64,000 bases of DNA from Ancylobacter polymorphus (GCF_022836935.1 NZ_CP083239.1:3610001-3674000); one strand, 5' to 3'. Shown: positions 24,327-35,045, numbered from the stretch's first letter. Notes: generated by a model not told the origin, from the sequence alone. Translations and numbers: made by a program.

Positions 24327-25069
24327 GCGCGCCGTCTCGGCAGATGACGGGCGATGAAGAAGGCCAGCGTGCCGCCCCCCACACCGGCCCAGAACAGGTC
24401 CAGCCCGCCGGGCGAATTGGCGACGAGCGGCGAGATCGCCGCGCCAAGCCCAATGGCCAACCAGTCGACACTTTGCCTTGCGTTGCGCACCAGCAGGATG
24501 GCGAAGGAGATCGGCGTGAGCAGCAGCAGCGCCACCGCCAGCGGGCCCGGCAACGCGCCGGTGAGATAGAACCCGATCGCGGTGCCGGCCATACTCAGCA
24601 GAGTAAGGCCAAGCCCCAACCCCGCCGCATAGGGCGGACGCCCTTCCTCCGGCACCTTTGGCAGCAGCCGGAATCCCTCGACCCACACCGTCATGGCGAC
24701 GAAATGGGCGCAGAGCAACTCCCAGCCAAGGCGCGGGCGTGGCCCCCGCATCAGCGGCATGAGCGAGACCACCATCGGCAGCAGCCGGACGCCGGAAAGG
24801 CAGACTGCCACGGCGAGCGCGGGTGGCGACGCCCCCGTGGCGAGGCCGCCGACCAGGATCACCTGCGCCGGCAGTGCCCAGATCAGCAGCGTCGACAATA
24901 GGCCCGCGCCGATGGGAAAGGCGAGGTCATGCAGCAGCCCGCCAAAACCGATGAAGGTTGCCACCAGCACCAGACCGGGCGTGGAGACGGCGCCGCGCAT
25001 CCCGCGCAGAAACCAGCGCGCGGGAGGAGCAGCAGGGTCGGGAGGGGGCGGAACCTGGGGGGATTGCAT
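24323..25069 (-). CDS. azlC: AzlC family branched-chain amino acid exporter, large subunit
   Basis: This 248-residue integral membrane protein matches AzlC. The family segment FIGFGGLLHDLAFPIGAGLL is followed by GLATGASPPALAVAVCLSGVRLLPM and LLCAHFVAMTVWVEGFRLLP; six or more helices are evident. The start MQSPQVPPPPDP has a proline-rich leader before the first helix. A longer frame upstream passes through the clpA terminator and was rejected. Together with azlD it forms a two-gene unit. The substrate may be branched-chain amino acids by family analogy, which the sequence does not test. Confidence 0.87.
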   Translation of the reverse strand: MQSPQVPPPPDPAAPPARWFLRGMRGAVSTPGLVLVATFIGFGGLLHDLAFPIGAGLLSTLLIWALPAQVILVGGLATGASPPALAVAVCLSGVRLLPMVVSLMPLMRGPRPRLGWELLCAHFVAMTVWVEGFRLLPKVPEEGRPPYAAGLGLGLTLLSMAGTAIGFYLTGALPGPLAVALLLLTPISFAILLVRNARQSVDWLAIGLGAAISPLVANSPGGLDLFWAGVGGGTLAFFIARHLPRRRA

Positions 25070-25179
25070 GTCAACTCGCCCGGGCCTTTTGCGGCGCCCT
25101 CCCCCCGGCGTCAAGCGAAACGGGCGACGCCCTCCTGCATAGCAGCCATGAGAGAGGATCGCCCCCAAAGGCCGGGCCC

Positions 25180-25212
25180 AAAAAAGCCGCCCGCGACAAT
25201 GTCGCGGGCGGC
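25180..25212 (-). terminator. Intrinsic terminator of clpS-clpA
   Basis: Perfect twelve-base arms GCCGCCCGCGAC (25186-25197) and GTCGCGGGCGGC (25201-25212) flank the loop AAT, and on the minus strand the hairpin is followed by six Us (complement of 25180-25185). It lies 36 bases after the clpA stop. Confidence 0.92.
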
Positions 25213-25247
25213 TCCTCATTAATCTGCACGCGCGGAAGCGGTCCGGC

Positions 25248-27689
<2,442 letters not shown>

Positions 27690-27720
27690 CGGGACCTCTT
27701 CGTTTAGCCGTCGCGGGGCG

Positions 27721-28092
27721 TCACTTCTTCTCCATGACGCACTGCAAAGGATGCTGGTGCTTGCGCGCGAAGTCCATCACCTGCGTGACCTTTGTCTCGG
27801 CCACTTCATAGGTGAAGATACCGCACTCCCCCACGCCATGCTGGTGCACATGCAGCATGATCTGGGTGGCTTCCTCCCGGTTTTTGCTGAAGAAGTGCTC
27901 CAGCACATGCACGACGAACTCCATTGGCGTGTAGTCGTCGTTGACAAGGAGCACCCGGTAGAGATTCGGCCGCTTAACCTGCGGCTTGGTGCGCGTGATC
28001 ACCGCCGTGCCGGGGGCGTTGTCCCCACGGCGTCGGCGCTCATCGTCGGCCATCATAATTGCACGCAGCTGACTTTCAGCGTGGTCGGACAT
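27721..28092 (-). CDS. clpS: ATP-dependent Clp protease adaptor ClpS
   Basis: ClpS binds proteins with N-degron residues and delivers them to ClpA. The 123-residue protein has the core [22 protein letters not shown] with the substrate-pocket residues and [20 protein letters not shown], after a disordered N-terminal region that is usual in alphaproteobacteria. It is upstream of clpA on the same strand. A -10-like AT-rich stretch, TATTAT on the minus strand (28132-28137), lies 40 bases upstream of the start, without a clear -35. Confidence 0.95.
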   Translation of the reverse strand: MSDHAESQLRAIMMADDERRRRGDNAPGTAVITRTKPQVKRPNLYRVLLVNDDYTPMEFVVHVLEHFFSKNREEATQIMLHVHQHGVGECGIFTYEVAETKVTQVMDFARKHQHPLQCVMEKK

Positions 28093-28401
28093 TCATGCAT
28101 TCCCTAACCGGCGAACCGGCCTTCGACAGCTATAATATGTACGCACCCCCGCTCACGCCAGAGGGGCCGACAGAACCGACTGTCGCATTACGGTGACAAT
28201 TCGATGAGGCGGCATCCGCCGGGCCCCGCGCGCGGCCGGTGAAAGCGAACCGAAGAATGCCTCGCCGCAATGAAAAAGGCCCGGCGCTGCGGCCGGGCCT
28301 TTTGAAACGTCGGGACGAGACGAACTCCCTTTTCGCAACGTCCATCGCATCAGGCGATAGCCGAAAGCCCGCCTCGCCTGCGATCGCTCAATGAGCGCGC
28401 A
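28093..28401. other. Intergenic region between phasin gene and clpS
   Basis: These 309 bases hold the phasin terminator (28273-28302), and on the minus strand the leader and AT-rich -10-like site of clpS near 28132-28137. Small open frames seen here translate to arginine-rich stretches and are not supported as genes. The part at 28140-28270 contains no feature I can name. Confidence 0.55.
28273..28302 (-). terminator. Intrinsic terminator of the phasin gene
   Basis: AAAGGCCCGGC and GCCGGGCCTTT arms enclose a short GC-rich loop, and on the minus strand the hairpin is followed by a run of five Us. It lies about 100 bases after the phasin stop. Confidence 0.85.
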
Positions 28402-28740
28402 TCACTTGGTGACGGCGACCTTGGCGAGAACGCTCTCGTAGGGCTTGTAGGTCTCCTTGGCGAGATCGGCGTACAGCTCGCCCATCTTGGTCGCCTGGGC
28501 GACGAAGCTCTCATAGGCGCTCTTGAAGTAGTCCGACTGGATCTCGACCGCCTTGTCGAGCGTCTTGGCGCCGAACAGCTTCTCAGCGGCAGCGGTGCCT
28601 TCCTCGAAGGACTTCTTCGAATAATCGGCCACTTCCACCGCGATGGACTGGACGCCCTTGGACACGGTGCCGAAGCTCTTGACCGCGAGTTCGAGGTTGT
28701 CCTTACCGACCTTCTGGATGTCTTCAAAATTCTGCAGCAT
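28402..28740 (-). CDS. Phasin family protein
   Basis: Phasins coat polyhydroxyalkanoate granules. This 112-residue protein matches the Phasin_2 type: MLQNFEDIQKVGKDNLELAV followed by SFGTVSKGVQSIAVEVADYSKKSFEEG and QSDYFKSAYESFVAQATKMGELYADLAKE, all amphipathic helix. No signal peptide. The start was taken at 28740, where AAGGAG lies upstream at a good distance; an open frame extends further but is not phasin-like. The gene stands alone with its own promoter-like site and terminator, which suits the high expression typical of phasins. No PHA synthase is in the window. Confidence 0.87.
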   Translation of the reverse strand: MLQNFEDIQKVGKDNLELAVKSFGTVSKGVQSIAVEVADYSKKSFEEGTAAAEKLFGAKTLDKAVEIQSDYFKSAYESFVAQATKMGELYADLAKETYKPYESVLAKVAVTK

Positions 28741-29104
28741 GAGCCCGCTCCTTGGTGTTCCAAAACGCGCGTCGCTCACTCGGCCACTCGCGCCCGCCCG
28801 GGAATTCTCCCTCGAATTTTTGTAATGCACCGCACCACGAGGGTCAAGAAATTTGTGCGACGCAACATTGCCGTCACGACGCAGGCTCCGCACCATCTTC
28901 ATGCCATATCAACAGCGTTGATGAGCCTTCTTTACGACTCTGTAACCCTGCCCTTTTTAAGCTTTGGGAAGTGATGGTTCGGCAGGGTTCCTTAACGGTC
29001 TAGGCCTTCGCAGCGGCAGCAATGCCGCGCCGCAGCGGCCTTTTGCCTGACGAATGGGTTGAGTTCCGGCATCACATGCCGGCAGCGAGTAGCGGGACGA
29101 ACAG
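28741..29104. promoter_or_regulatory. Divergent regulatory region between phasin and carboxypeptidase genes
   Basis: The 364-base gap holds a phasin promoter candidate (separate entry), a 15-base inverted repeat ATCAAC-AGC-GTTGAT at 28908-28922, and a plus-strand site TTGATG (28918-28923), 17-base spacer, TGTAAC (28941-28946) that could drive the carboxypeptidase gene 158 bases downstream. The inverted repeat overlaps that -35 box, as an operator might. The AT-rich stretch around 28955-28965 adds to the regulatory look. No gene is visible. Confidence 0.45.
28819..28847 (-). promoter_or_regulatory. Candidate sigma-70 promoter for the phasin gene
   Basis: On the minus strand TTGACC (complement of 28842-28847) is followed by a 17-base spacer and TACAAA (complement of 28819-28824). 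Five of six -35 bases match consensus and the spacing is ideal. It predicts a leader of about 70 bases. Confidence 0.5.
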
Positions 29105-30769
29105 ATGCGGGTTCCGGAGATGGTCGGCACCACTTTCATGCGTGCCGCCGTGGCGGTGTTGGCGGTCTCCATCCTCGGGGCCGGCTTTGCAGAGGCCGCG
29201 CCGAAGAAGAAGACGGTTCGGGCCAAGCCTGCGGCGACCCGAAACGTGGCTAGCACCGGCAACTGGCATCGGGGCTATTCGCACATCGTGGTCGATGCCA
29301 ATACCGGCCGGGTTCTCGACGCCGACAATGCCGACGCGTTGCGCCATCCTGCCTCTGTCACCAAGGTGATGACGCTCTACCTGCTGTTCGAGCAGCTTGA
29401 GAGCGGCCGGATGAAGCTGAACACTCCGCTTCGCGTTTCCGCCTATGCCGCGGCCCAGCAGCCCTCCAAGCTGGGCGTGAAGGCGGGTTCAACGATTTCG
29501 GTCGAGGACGCCATCCAGGCGCTGATCACCCGGTCCGCGAATGACGTTGCCGTGGTGGTGGCCGAGAACATCTCCGGCAGTGCCTCCTCCTTCGCCAATC
29601 TGATGACGCGGCGGGCGCGCCAGCTCGGCATGTCGCGCTCGGTGTTCAAGAATCCCAATGGCTTGCCCAATCCCGAGCAGGTGACGACCGCCCGCGACCT
29701 CGCCACGCTCGGCCGTGCCATTCAGGAGCGCTTCCCGAAGTACTACGCCTATTTCGAGATCCGCAGCTTCCAGTATCGCGGCGTCGCCATTCGCAACCAC
29801 AACCGCCTGCTGGGTCGTGTCGACGGCGTCGACGGCATCAAGACGGGTTATACCAACGCGTCGGGCTTCAACCTGCTCACCAGCGTGAAGAAGAACGGTC
29901 GCTACGTCATCGCCGTCGTGATGGGCGGCGCCAGCGCCGCCTCGCGCGACGACCGCATGGTGGCCCTCATCAGCGAAAACCTCGGCAAGGCTCAGTCTGG
30001 ACGGCAGATGGTGGCGCGCATGAGCAGCCCGCCGCCGGGCGCTTCTGCCGACGACGCCTCCACTCCCGTCGCGCTGGCGGAAGAAGCGCCGGCCGCACCC
30101 AAGACCATTCCGGTGCCGACCACCAGCCCGCGTGTCGCCATGGCCTCGGCTGTTCCCGATATGGAGCCGACGGCTTCCGTCCCGACACCCGCCCCTTCTC
30201 CGGCGCGCCCGGCCCGGGCTGCCGCGAATGCCCCGGCCACCAACACGCCCCCCGTTGGCTCCGCCGCTCCGATCGTTCCGGTCGCCGTCAAGACCGTCGC
30301 GGTGGCTCGGCCGAGCCAGCCGGTTGCCACCTTCAGCAACCAGCCGGGCATTCTGGGTACGCTCTCCTTCACCAATAACGGCTTCATCGCGGAGTCCTCG
30401 GAGACCGCAGCTGCCGCTCCGGCGCAGCATGCCATCCGCCAGCAGGTGCAGGTGGCGAGCGCGGGCCCGATCGAAATTCCCCGCCAGGAAGCTGAGACCG
30501 CCGAGCAGTCCACGGCTCCGCGCTCGGGCTGGGCGATCCAGATCGGTGCTTTCGGCAGCGAGGCCGATGCCCGCGCGCAGATCGCCAAGGCGCAACAGAA
30601 GGCCGGCCGGGCCCTTGCGAAGGCTGATGCCTACACGGAGCAGGCGGTAAAAGGGTCGACCCGGATCGTCCGCGCCCGCTTCGCCGGTTTCGATGCCGAG
30701 TCCACCGCGCGCAAGGCCTGCGATGCCCTGAAGCGCAGCGATTTCGGCTGCATGGTGTTCCGCAACTGA
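29105..30769 (+). CDS. D-alanyl-D-alanine carboxypeptidase with SPOR domain
   Basis: This 554-residue periplasmic protein trims the terminal D-Ala of peptidoglycan stem peptides. After a signal sequence (ATG at 29105, hydrophobic residues 13-27, cleavage near AEA) come the penicillin-binding motifs S84-V-T-K87, S144-A-N146 and K245-T-G247, all intact. A long proline/alanine-rich linker (about residues 305-480) leads to a C-terminal SPOR domain (about 485-554, SGWAIQIGAFGSEADARAQ), which binds denuded glycan and targets proteins to division sites. The combination is characteristic of alphaproteobacterial DacC-like enzymes. ATG at residue 12 is an alternative start. Confidence 0.93.
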   Translation: MRVPEMVGTTFMRAAVAVLAVSILGAGFAEAAPKKKTVRAKPAATRNVASTGNWHRGYSHIVVDANTGRVLDADNADALRHPASVTKVMTLYLLFEQLESGRMKLNTPLRVSAYAAAQQPSKLGVKAGSTISVEDAIQALITRSANDVAVVVAENISGSASSFANLMTRRARQLGMSRSVFKNPNGLPNPEQVTTARDLATLGRAIQERFPKYYAYFEIRSFQYRGVAIRNHNRLLGRVDGVDGIKTGYTNASGFNLLTSVKKNGRYVIAVVMGGASAASRDDRMVALISENLGKAQSGRQMVARMSSPPPGASADDASTPVALAEEAPAAPKTIPVPTTSPRVAMASAVPDMEPTASVPTPAPSPARPARAAANAPATNTPPVGSAAPIVPVAVKTVAVARPSQPVATFSNQPGILGTLSFTNNGFIAESSETAAAAPAQHAIRQQVQVASAGPIEIPRQEAETAEQSTAPRSGWAIQIGAFGSEADARAQIAKAQQKAGRALAKADAYTEQAVKGSTRIVRARFAGFDAESTARKACDALKRSDFGCMVFRN

Positions 30770-30782
30770 TCCGGGGGAGGCG

Positions 30783-31481
30783 TCAATGGCGGTCGAGCAG
30801 GACATCCTTCGCTTCGTTTACCCGGGCAGCGAGATAGTTCGACCCGCCCTGGTCGGGATGGAGTTTCTTCATAAGGGAACGGTGAGCCTGGCGGATCTGG
30901 TCCGCCCCCGCCCCCGGCTCAAGCCCCAGGATCTGGTAGGCCTCCTCTTCCGTCATCGCGCCGCGGCGCGGCGGGTCAGCGCGCCGCCCGCCCGCTTGTC
31001 CCTCCACGTTCTCACGCCAGCCGGGCGACCGGCGGTCAAGATAAGCTTCGAGTAGCTGGCGGCTCTCGACATCGACGTCGAGGGCGAGACGGGCAAGGCT
31101 CTGGACATCAAGCGTGTCGAGCGCCGCTCCAGCGAAAGGGCCGTTGGTCACCGTCCCCGTTAGCCGTCCGCTGTCATGGTCGAGCTCCATGTCGAGAAAG
31201 GCGGTGCGCACGGTGGAATTCCGCCCTTCGGTCGGCGCACTTCGGCCGGAGGTGAACGCCTTGCGGATGTCCCACCCCAACAGCGACAGGCCGAAGATTC
31301 CCAGGGGGAGCGCCGTCTCGATATGCCCTCGCATGCCGAGAAAGCCGGCGACGAGGATCAGCGCGCCGCCTCCTACTCGGCGTCCGAACTGAGCGAGGAT
31401 CGCCGGATTGGCACGGCCAAACGCTTTGAGACCGTAATAGAGCAGCGCGACGATCGCCGCCCCGATCAGCAGATTGATCAT
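30783..31481 (-). CDS. Membrane-anchored J-domain protein
   Basis: The 232-residue protein has two or three hydrophobic segments in its first 72 residues (about 3-18, 37-52, 55-72), a central soluble region with RTAFLDMELDHDSGRLTGTV, and a C-terminal J domain (about 176-232) with the essential H208-P209-D210 in KKLHPDQGGS. The J domain would stimulate DnaK at the inner membrane; the layout resembles TIM14/DjlA-type anchored J proteins. Its start overlaps the stop of the VWA gene by four bases (ATGA), so the two are translated together and probably work together. Client and role are unknown. Confidence 0.85.
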   Translation of the reverse strand: MINLLIGAAIVALLYYGLKAFGRANPAILAQFGRRVGGGALILVAGFLGMRGHIETALPLGIFGLSLLGWDIRKAFTSGRSAPTEGRNSTVRTAFLDMELDHDSGRLTGTVTNGPFAGAALDTLDVQSLARLALDVDVESRQLLEAYLDRRSPGWRENVEGQAGGRRADPPRRGAMTEEEAYQILGLEPGAGADQIRQAHRSLMKKLHPDQGGSNYLAARVNEAKDVLLDRH

Positions 31482-32206
31482 CGCGTATCCTGCATGGCGG
31501 AAATGAGCCGGCGCGCCCCGGGCGAGGCGCCCGCCAACGCGGCGAGCGCTTTCGTGCCGCCGGCTGCATAAGACGCGGCGGCCCGCAGCAGCGCCCGCAG
31601 TTCGGCTGAAGCGCCCGCGTCGAAACGGCAAAACGCGCCCTTGGTCAGCCGCGCGATCTCGCGAAATGCGCGCTCGACCTGCGGATCGGCTCCCTCCTGG
31701 AACATGAAGGCTGGCACGCCTCGCAGCGCAAGCGGGCCGGCTTCGGCGCAGAGCGTGTCGATGTTCTCTTCCACAGCGTCGCCGACGAAGACCAGCGCGC
31801 CGACAGGCCCCTTGGCCGCCTGTCCCGCCGCATGGCTGAGGACGCGGCCGATCTGGGTTCGCCCACCCTGGCATTGGATGCGGGCCATCAGCGCGCCCAG
31901 TTTTGCCCCCTCGCTTAACCAGGGCGAGGCCCGGCATTCGCCGAGACCACGATAATAGACGAGTTGCATATCCAGCCCGCCGATACGGGCAGCCTCCTCG
32001 AACATTTCCGCCTGCAGCGCACAGGCGAGGTCCCAGGTCGCTTCCCGGCTCATCGTCGCATCGAGGCCGAAGATGAGGCGGCCACGCTTGTCCGCCGTCA
32101 GGGGCGCGCGACGCTCCAATTCGGCCAGAAAGGCCGCGGTGTCGGCGGAGCGAGCCGCCGGGGCGTTCGGCGCGGTCCTGACGGGTGTTGTCTTGTCGGC
32201 GGCCAT
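31478..32206 (-). CDS. VWA domain protein
   Basis: This 242-residue soluble protein is a von Willebrand factor A domain. The metal-ion-dependent adhesion site is complete in a variant form: D49-A-T51-M-S53, a threonine in GGRTQIGRVL, and an aspartate in VFVGDAVEENID. It has no signal peptide, so it works in the cytoplasm. It is upstream of, and translationally coupled to, the membrane J protein. VWA domains usually mediate metal-dependent protein contacts, often with AAA+ or chaperone machines; a partnership with DnaK via the J protein is inference. It is divergent from panC. Confidence 0.82.
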   Translation of the reverse strand: MAADKTTPVRTAPNAPAARSADTAAFLAELERRAPLTADKRGRLIFGLDATMSREATWDLACALQAEMFEEAARIGGLDMQLVYYRGLGECRASPWLSEGAKLGALMARIQCQGGRTQIGRVLSHAAGQAAKGPVGALVFVGDAVEENIDTLCAEAGPLALRGVPAFMFQEGADPQVERAFREIARLTKGAFCRFDAGASAELRALLRAAASYAAGGTKALAALAGASPGARRLISAMQDTR

Positions 32207-32345
32207 GCGGGTCCCTGCTGCGGATTCGTCGCGAGTGTATCGGGGGAGTGGCCTTGGACAACAGCCCGCTCGCCGAGGGTTGAAGATCCGGCCGGCGTTG
32301 ACCCTCGGCCCGGCTCTGTTAGCTTCCGCGCCCCGAAGGAACGAG

Positions 32346-33221
32346 ATGTCCACCATGGCAAACCCGCGCGCGATCCGCACTGCCCATACCGTTGCCACGC
32401 TGCGAGCGCAGATACAGCAATGGCGTGCCGCTGGGGAGAAGATCGCGCTTGTTCCGACGATGGGCGCGCTTCATGCGGGTCATGTGGCGCTGATGACCGC
32501 CGCAAGAGAGAGGGCGGAGCGCGTCATTGTGACGATTTTCGTCAATCCCACCCAGTTCGCACCGACCGAGGACCTGTCGCGCTACCCCCGGACGCTGGAG
32601 GCCGACCTCGCCAAGGCCGAGGCCGCTGAGGTGGACATGGCGTTCGTGCCTGATGTCGCCGAGATGTATCCAGACGGCTTTTGCACCACCATCACCCTCG
32701 CGGGCCCGGCACTGGAACTCGAAACCGCCTTTCGGCCGACCCATTTTGCCGGGGTCGCCACGGTTGTGGCCAAGCTGCTTATCCAGGCGCTGCCGGACGC
32801 GGCCCTCTTTGGCGAGAAGGACTACCAGCAGCTTCAGGTAGTCACGCGCCTCGCCCGCGACCTTGATCTGCCAGTGCAGATCGTCGGCGTGCCGACGGTA
32901 CGAGAGCCCGACGGCCTCGCTTTGTCGTCACGTAACGTCTACCTCTCGCCGGCAGAGCGTGCGACAGCAACCATTCTCCACCGTGCTCTTAGCGAGGCCG
33001 CAGAGCGGATCGTACGAGAGGGCAAGGTCGAGGCTGCGGTCGAGGAGGCGCGCTCCACGGTTTGCGCCGCCGGCTTCCAGCTGGATTATCTTGAGGCGCG
33101 TCACGCCGAGACGCTCGCTGCCGTCAGTAGTAAGGATGACGGCCCCATCCGCTTGCTGGTGGCGGCTCGCATCGGGGCGACGCGCCTTATCGACAATGTG
33201 CCAGTGCCGCCACAGATGTAA
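32346..33221 (+). CDS. panC: Pantothenate synthetase PanC
   Basis: PanC joins pantoate and beta-alanine with ATP to make pantothenate. The 291-residue protein has the ATP-binding HIGH-like motif in PTMGALHAGH (residues 37-46), FVNPTQFAPTEDLSRYPR, LFGEKDYQQLQVV and the KMSKS-like LSSRNVYLSP. The ATG at 32346 was used; a second at 32355 is nearly as good. The partner gene panB is not adjacent. The gene is divergent from the VWA gene, and convergent with the small membrane protein that follows. Confidence 0.94.
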   Translation: MSTMANPRAIRTAHTVATLRAQIQQWRAAGEKIALVPTMGALHAGHVALMTAARERAERVIVTIFVNPTQFAPTEDLSRYPRTLEADLAKAEAAEVDMAFVPDVAEMYPDGFCTTITLAGPALELETAFRPTHFAGVATVVAKLLIQALPDAALFGEKDYQQLQVVTRLARDLDLPVQIVGVPTVREPDGLALSSRNVYLSPAERATATILHRALSEAAERIVREGKVEAAVEEARSTVCAAGFQLDYLEARHAETLAAVSSKDDGPIRLLVAARIGATRLIDNVPVPPQM

Positions 33222-33226
33222 CGGCG

Positions 33227-33424
33227 TCAGCCCATGGTCACATAGGCCACCGCCATCCCGACGATCACCAAACCGAGGCTGATGCCGAGCACATAGCGCA
33301 TCGGCTTGACCTCGACGGCTTGACGTTCCTCGGTCTTGGCCTTCACCACCACCTCGCCATTGTCGACAACGCGTCGATCATCGGAATCGACGTGGGTCAT
33401 ACCTTCGGGGTTCGTCTGGCTCAT
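33227..33424 (-). CDS. Small single-helix membrane protein, 65 residues
   Basis: I do not recognise this protein. It has a charged N-terminal half (VDSDDRRVVDNGEVVVKAKTEE) and a C-terminal hydrophobic segment (RYVLGISLGLVIVGMAVAYV), so it is probably a tail-anchored inner membrane protein. The start at 33424 is preceded by GAAAGGA at eight bases; an ATG seven codons earlier lacks a ribosome binding site. It is convergent with panC, five bases apart, and lies 69 bases downstream of the DUF1489 gene on the same strand. Confidence 0.62.
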   Translation of the reverse strand: MSQTNPEGMTHVDSDDRRVVDNGEVVVKAKTEERQAVEVKPMRYVLGISLGLVIVGMAVAYVTMG

Positions 33425-33493
33425 ACCGATCGTCCTTTCGTTCATTCCGTACGGGAATAACGTGCGAAAGCGACTTCGGGTCCCTGCCTCGCC

Positions 33494-33928
33494 TCAGAGA
33501 AGTCCCAGCGAGCGCAGTTCGCGGCGGAGTTCGTCCGGCAGGGCTTCAGTCGCGCTGGCCGCTCCAAGGTCTGGGGGCGCTTCGGCAGCCTGGAGGTAGC
33601 GCCATCCCTGAAACGGCCGGCTCGGCCGCGGTGCGACGCGGCGCACCGTCGGCTCAAGCACGAGATGGCACCGGCGGATGCCATCGCCATCGACAAAGGG
33701 ACGGATGCCGGTCAGACTCTGCCGGCAGGCCACCTCACCCTTGATCACCCAGTAAAGAGAACCACCGGAAAGCAGCTCCGTCGTCCGGGTCGGCACCATG
33801 CGCGTGGTGTGCACCTGCTCGACCGCCTCCCCGCGCGCCGCTTTTCCGGCCAGCGATTCGGCGATCCATTCTTCCAGGTCCTCGACCGACACGGCGCCGA
33901 CGCAAAGTTTCAGCAGGTGGAGCGGCAT
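33494..33928 (-). CDS. DUF1489 family protein
   Basis: A 144-residue soluble protein of the DUF1489 family, recognised from MPLHLLKLCVGAVSVEDLEEW, HTTRMVPTRTTELLSGGSLYWVIKG and DGDGIRRCHLVLEP. The family is widespread in alphaproteobacteria and has no known function. The conserved histidine and arginines hint at a nucleic-acid or small-ligand site, but this is not established. The gene is followed on the same strand by the 65-residue membrane protein and preceded 27 bases upstream by the glutathione transferase gene, so the three may be one transcript. Confidence 0.85.
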   Translation of the reverse strand: MPLHLLKLCVGAVSVEDLEEWIAESLAGKAARGEAVEQVHTTRMVPTRTTELLSGGSLYWVIKGEVACRQSLTGIRPFVDGDGIRRCHLVLEPTVRRVAPRPSRPFQGWRYLQAAEAPPDLGAASATEALPDELRRELRSLGLL

Positions 33929-33955
33929 GGCTGTGTCCGAGACGCGATGCGCGCT

Positions 33956-34630
33956 CTATACCCGCTTGACCACCGGCCAGTCGACCTCATCCTCGGCGAG
34001 CGCTCCCGTTTCCTTCAGGGCCGCCTCCTTCCACGCGACGAAGGCGGGATGGGCATGAATCGCCTCGACATAGGCGGCCGCGACGGGATCGACCTCGATC
34101 GCGTAGGTCCGCAGCCGCGTCGCCACCGGCGCATACATGGCGTCAGCGGCGCAGAACGCCCCGAAAAGAAAGTCACCGCCGCCGCCGAAACGCGCACGGG
34201 CCTCCCCCCAGCGCCGGGTGATGCGGCGCACGTCTTGCAGCGCTTCCTCCGGAAAGGAGCGCGCCTCGACAGGGCGCCAGAGATTCATCGGCGCCACGCT
34301 GCGCAGCGCGCCGAATCCGTTGTGCATTTCGGTCGCGAGCGAGCGGGCATGGGCGCGGGCGACAGGATCGCTCGGCCAGACGCCCTTCTCGGGAAAGCGC
34401 TCGGCCAGATGCTCAAGAATGGCGCTCGACTCCCACACCACGGCCTCGCCGTCGATCAACACCGGCACCTTGCCGGCCGGTGAACGGGCCCGGATGCGCT
34501 CCTTGAAATCCGGTGCATCGAGCGGCACCAACTCTTCCTCGAACGGAATGCCCAGCGCCGTCATCGCCAGCCAAGGCCGCAGCGACCACGACGAGTAGTT
34601 CTTGTTTCCGATGATCAGCCTCAGCACCAC
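33956..34630 (-). CDS. Glutathione S-transferase family protein
   Basis: The 224-residue protein has the two-domain GST fold: a thioredoxin-like N-terminal domain with GNKNYSSWSLRPWLAMTALG (the serine in SSWS is a candidate catalytic residue) and GKVPVLIDGEAVVWESSAIL, which binds the gamma-glutamyl group, then an all-helical C-terminal domain. Proteins of this subgroup are common in alphaproteobacteria and are of unknown substrate. It is cytosolic. It lies upstream of DUF1489 on the same strand. Confidence 0.88.
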   Translation of the reverse strand: MVLRLIIGNKNYSSWSLRPWLAMTALGIPFEEELVPLDAPDFKERIRARSPAGKVPVLIDGEAVVWESSAILEHLAERFPEKGVWPSDPVARAHARSLATEMHNGFGALRSVAPMNLWRPVEARSFPEEALQDVRRITRRWGEARARFGGGGDFLFGAFCAADAMYAPVATRLRTYAIEVDPVAAAYVEAIHAHPAFVAWKEAALKETGALAEDEVDWPVVKRV

Positions 34631-34753
34631 GTCGACGCTCCCTGGTCCGTTCCGCTGACAGGTTCGGTCATGTCGGACAGTCGTGCAAACGAAGGACGGT
34701 GATGTCCCCCATCAGTCCCGTTGATCGTGCCAGGGCATGACCAGACATGACAA

Positions 34754-34773
34754 CGGCCCGGCCTTGCGGGCCG
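34754..34773 (-). terminator. Terminator-like hairpin after the 41-residue membrane protein gene
   Basis: CGGCCCG (34754-34760) pairs with CGGGCCG (34767-34773) around GCCTTG. On the minus strand it is followed by the U-containing TTGTCATGTCT, so it is a weak terminator at best. It lies 45 bases after the small gene's stop. Confidence 0.4.
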
Positions 34774-34818
34774 AGCCGTGTCGTAGAACGCAGACCTTGG
34801 AGGCCGACGCCGTCAGGA

Positions 34819-34944
34819 TCACCCAGCGGCGATCTGAGCGGCTTGGAAGCCCCCGAAAAGATAGATAAGGGCAATCGCCGTCAGGAACGCGGCCACAGCC
34901 CAACGGGCGACTCCCCAACAGGAGCGCTCGGGAATGGAATTCAT
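34819..34944 (-). CDS. 41-residue single-helix membrane microprotein
   Basis: A short reading frame of 42 codons encodes MNSIPERSCWGVARWAVAAF, then LTAIALIYLFGG and QAAQIAAG. The first ten residues are polar, and residues 12-32 form one hydrophobic helix flanked by arginine, so an inner-membrane microprotein is likely. A GAGG-containing ribosome binding site (CCGAGGTC) lies eight bases before the ATG, and a promoter-like site (35017-35045) and a hairpin (34754-34773) bracket it. I recall no named family. Confidence is limited by its size. Confidence 0.5.
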   Translation of the reverse strand: MNSIPERSCWGVARWAVAAFLTAIALIYLFGGFQAAQIAAG

Positions 34945-35016
34945 GATGACCTCGGAACGATACGTTCACCGCGATGCGCCCGCCGACCGTCGGCGTAGGG
35001 GCGCGATCTGAAACAC

Positions 35017-35045
35017 TATTTAATAAATCGTTACGACGTTCGCAA
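35017..35045 (-). promoter_or_regulatory. Candidate promoter for the 41-residue membrane protein
   Basis: On the minus strand TTGCGA (complement of 35040-35045), a 17-base spacer and TAAATA (complement of 35017-35022) lie in an AT-rich patch unusual for this GC-rich DNA, about 75 bases upstream of the small gene. Confidence 0.38.
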
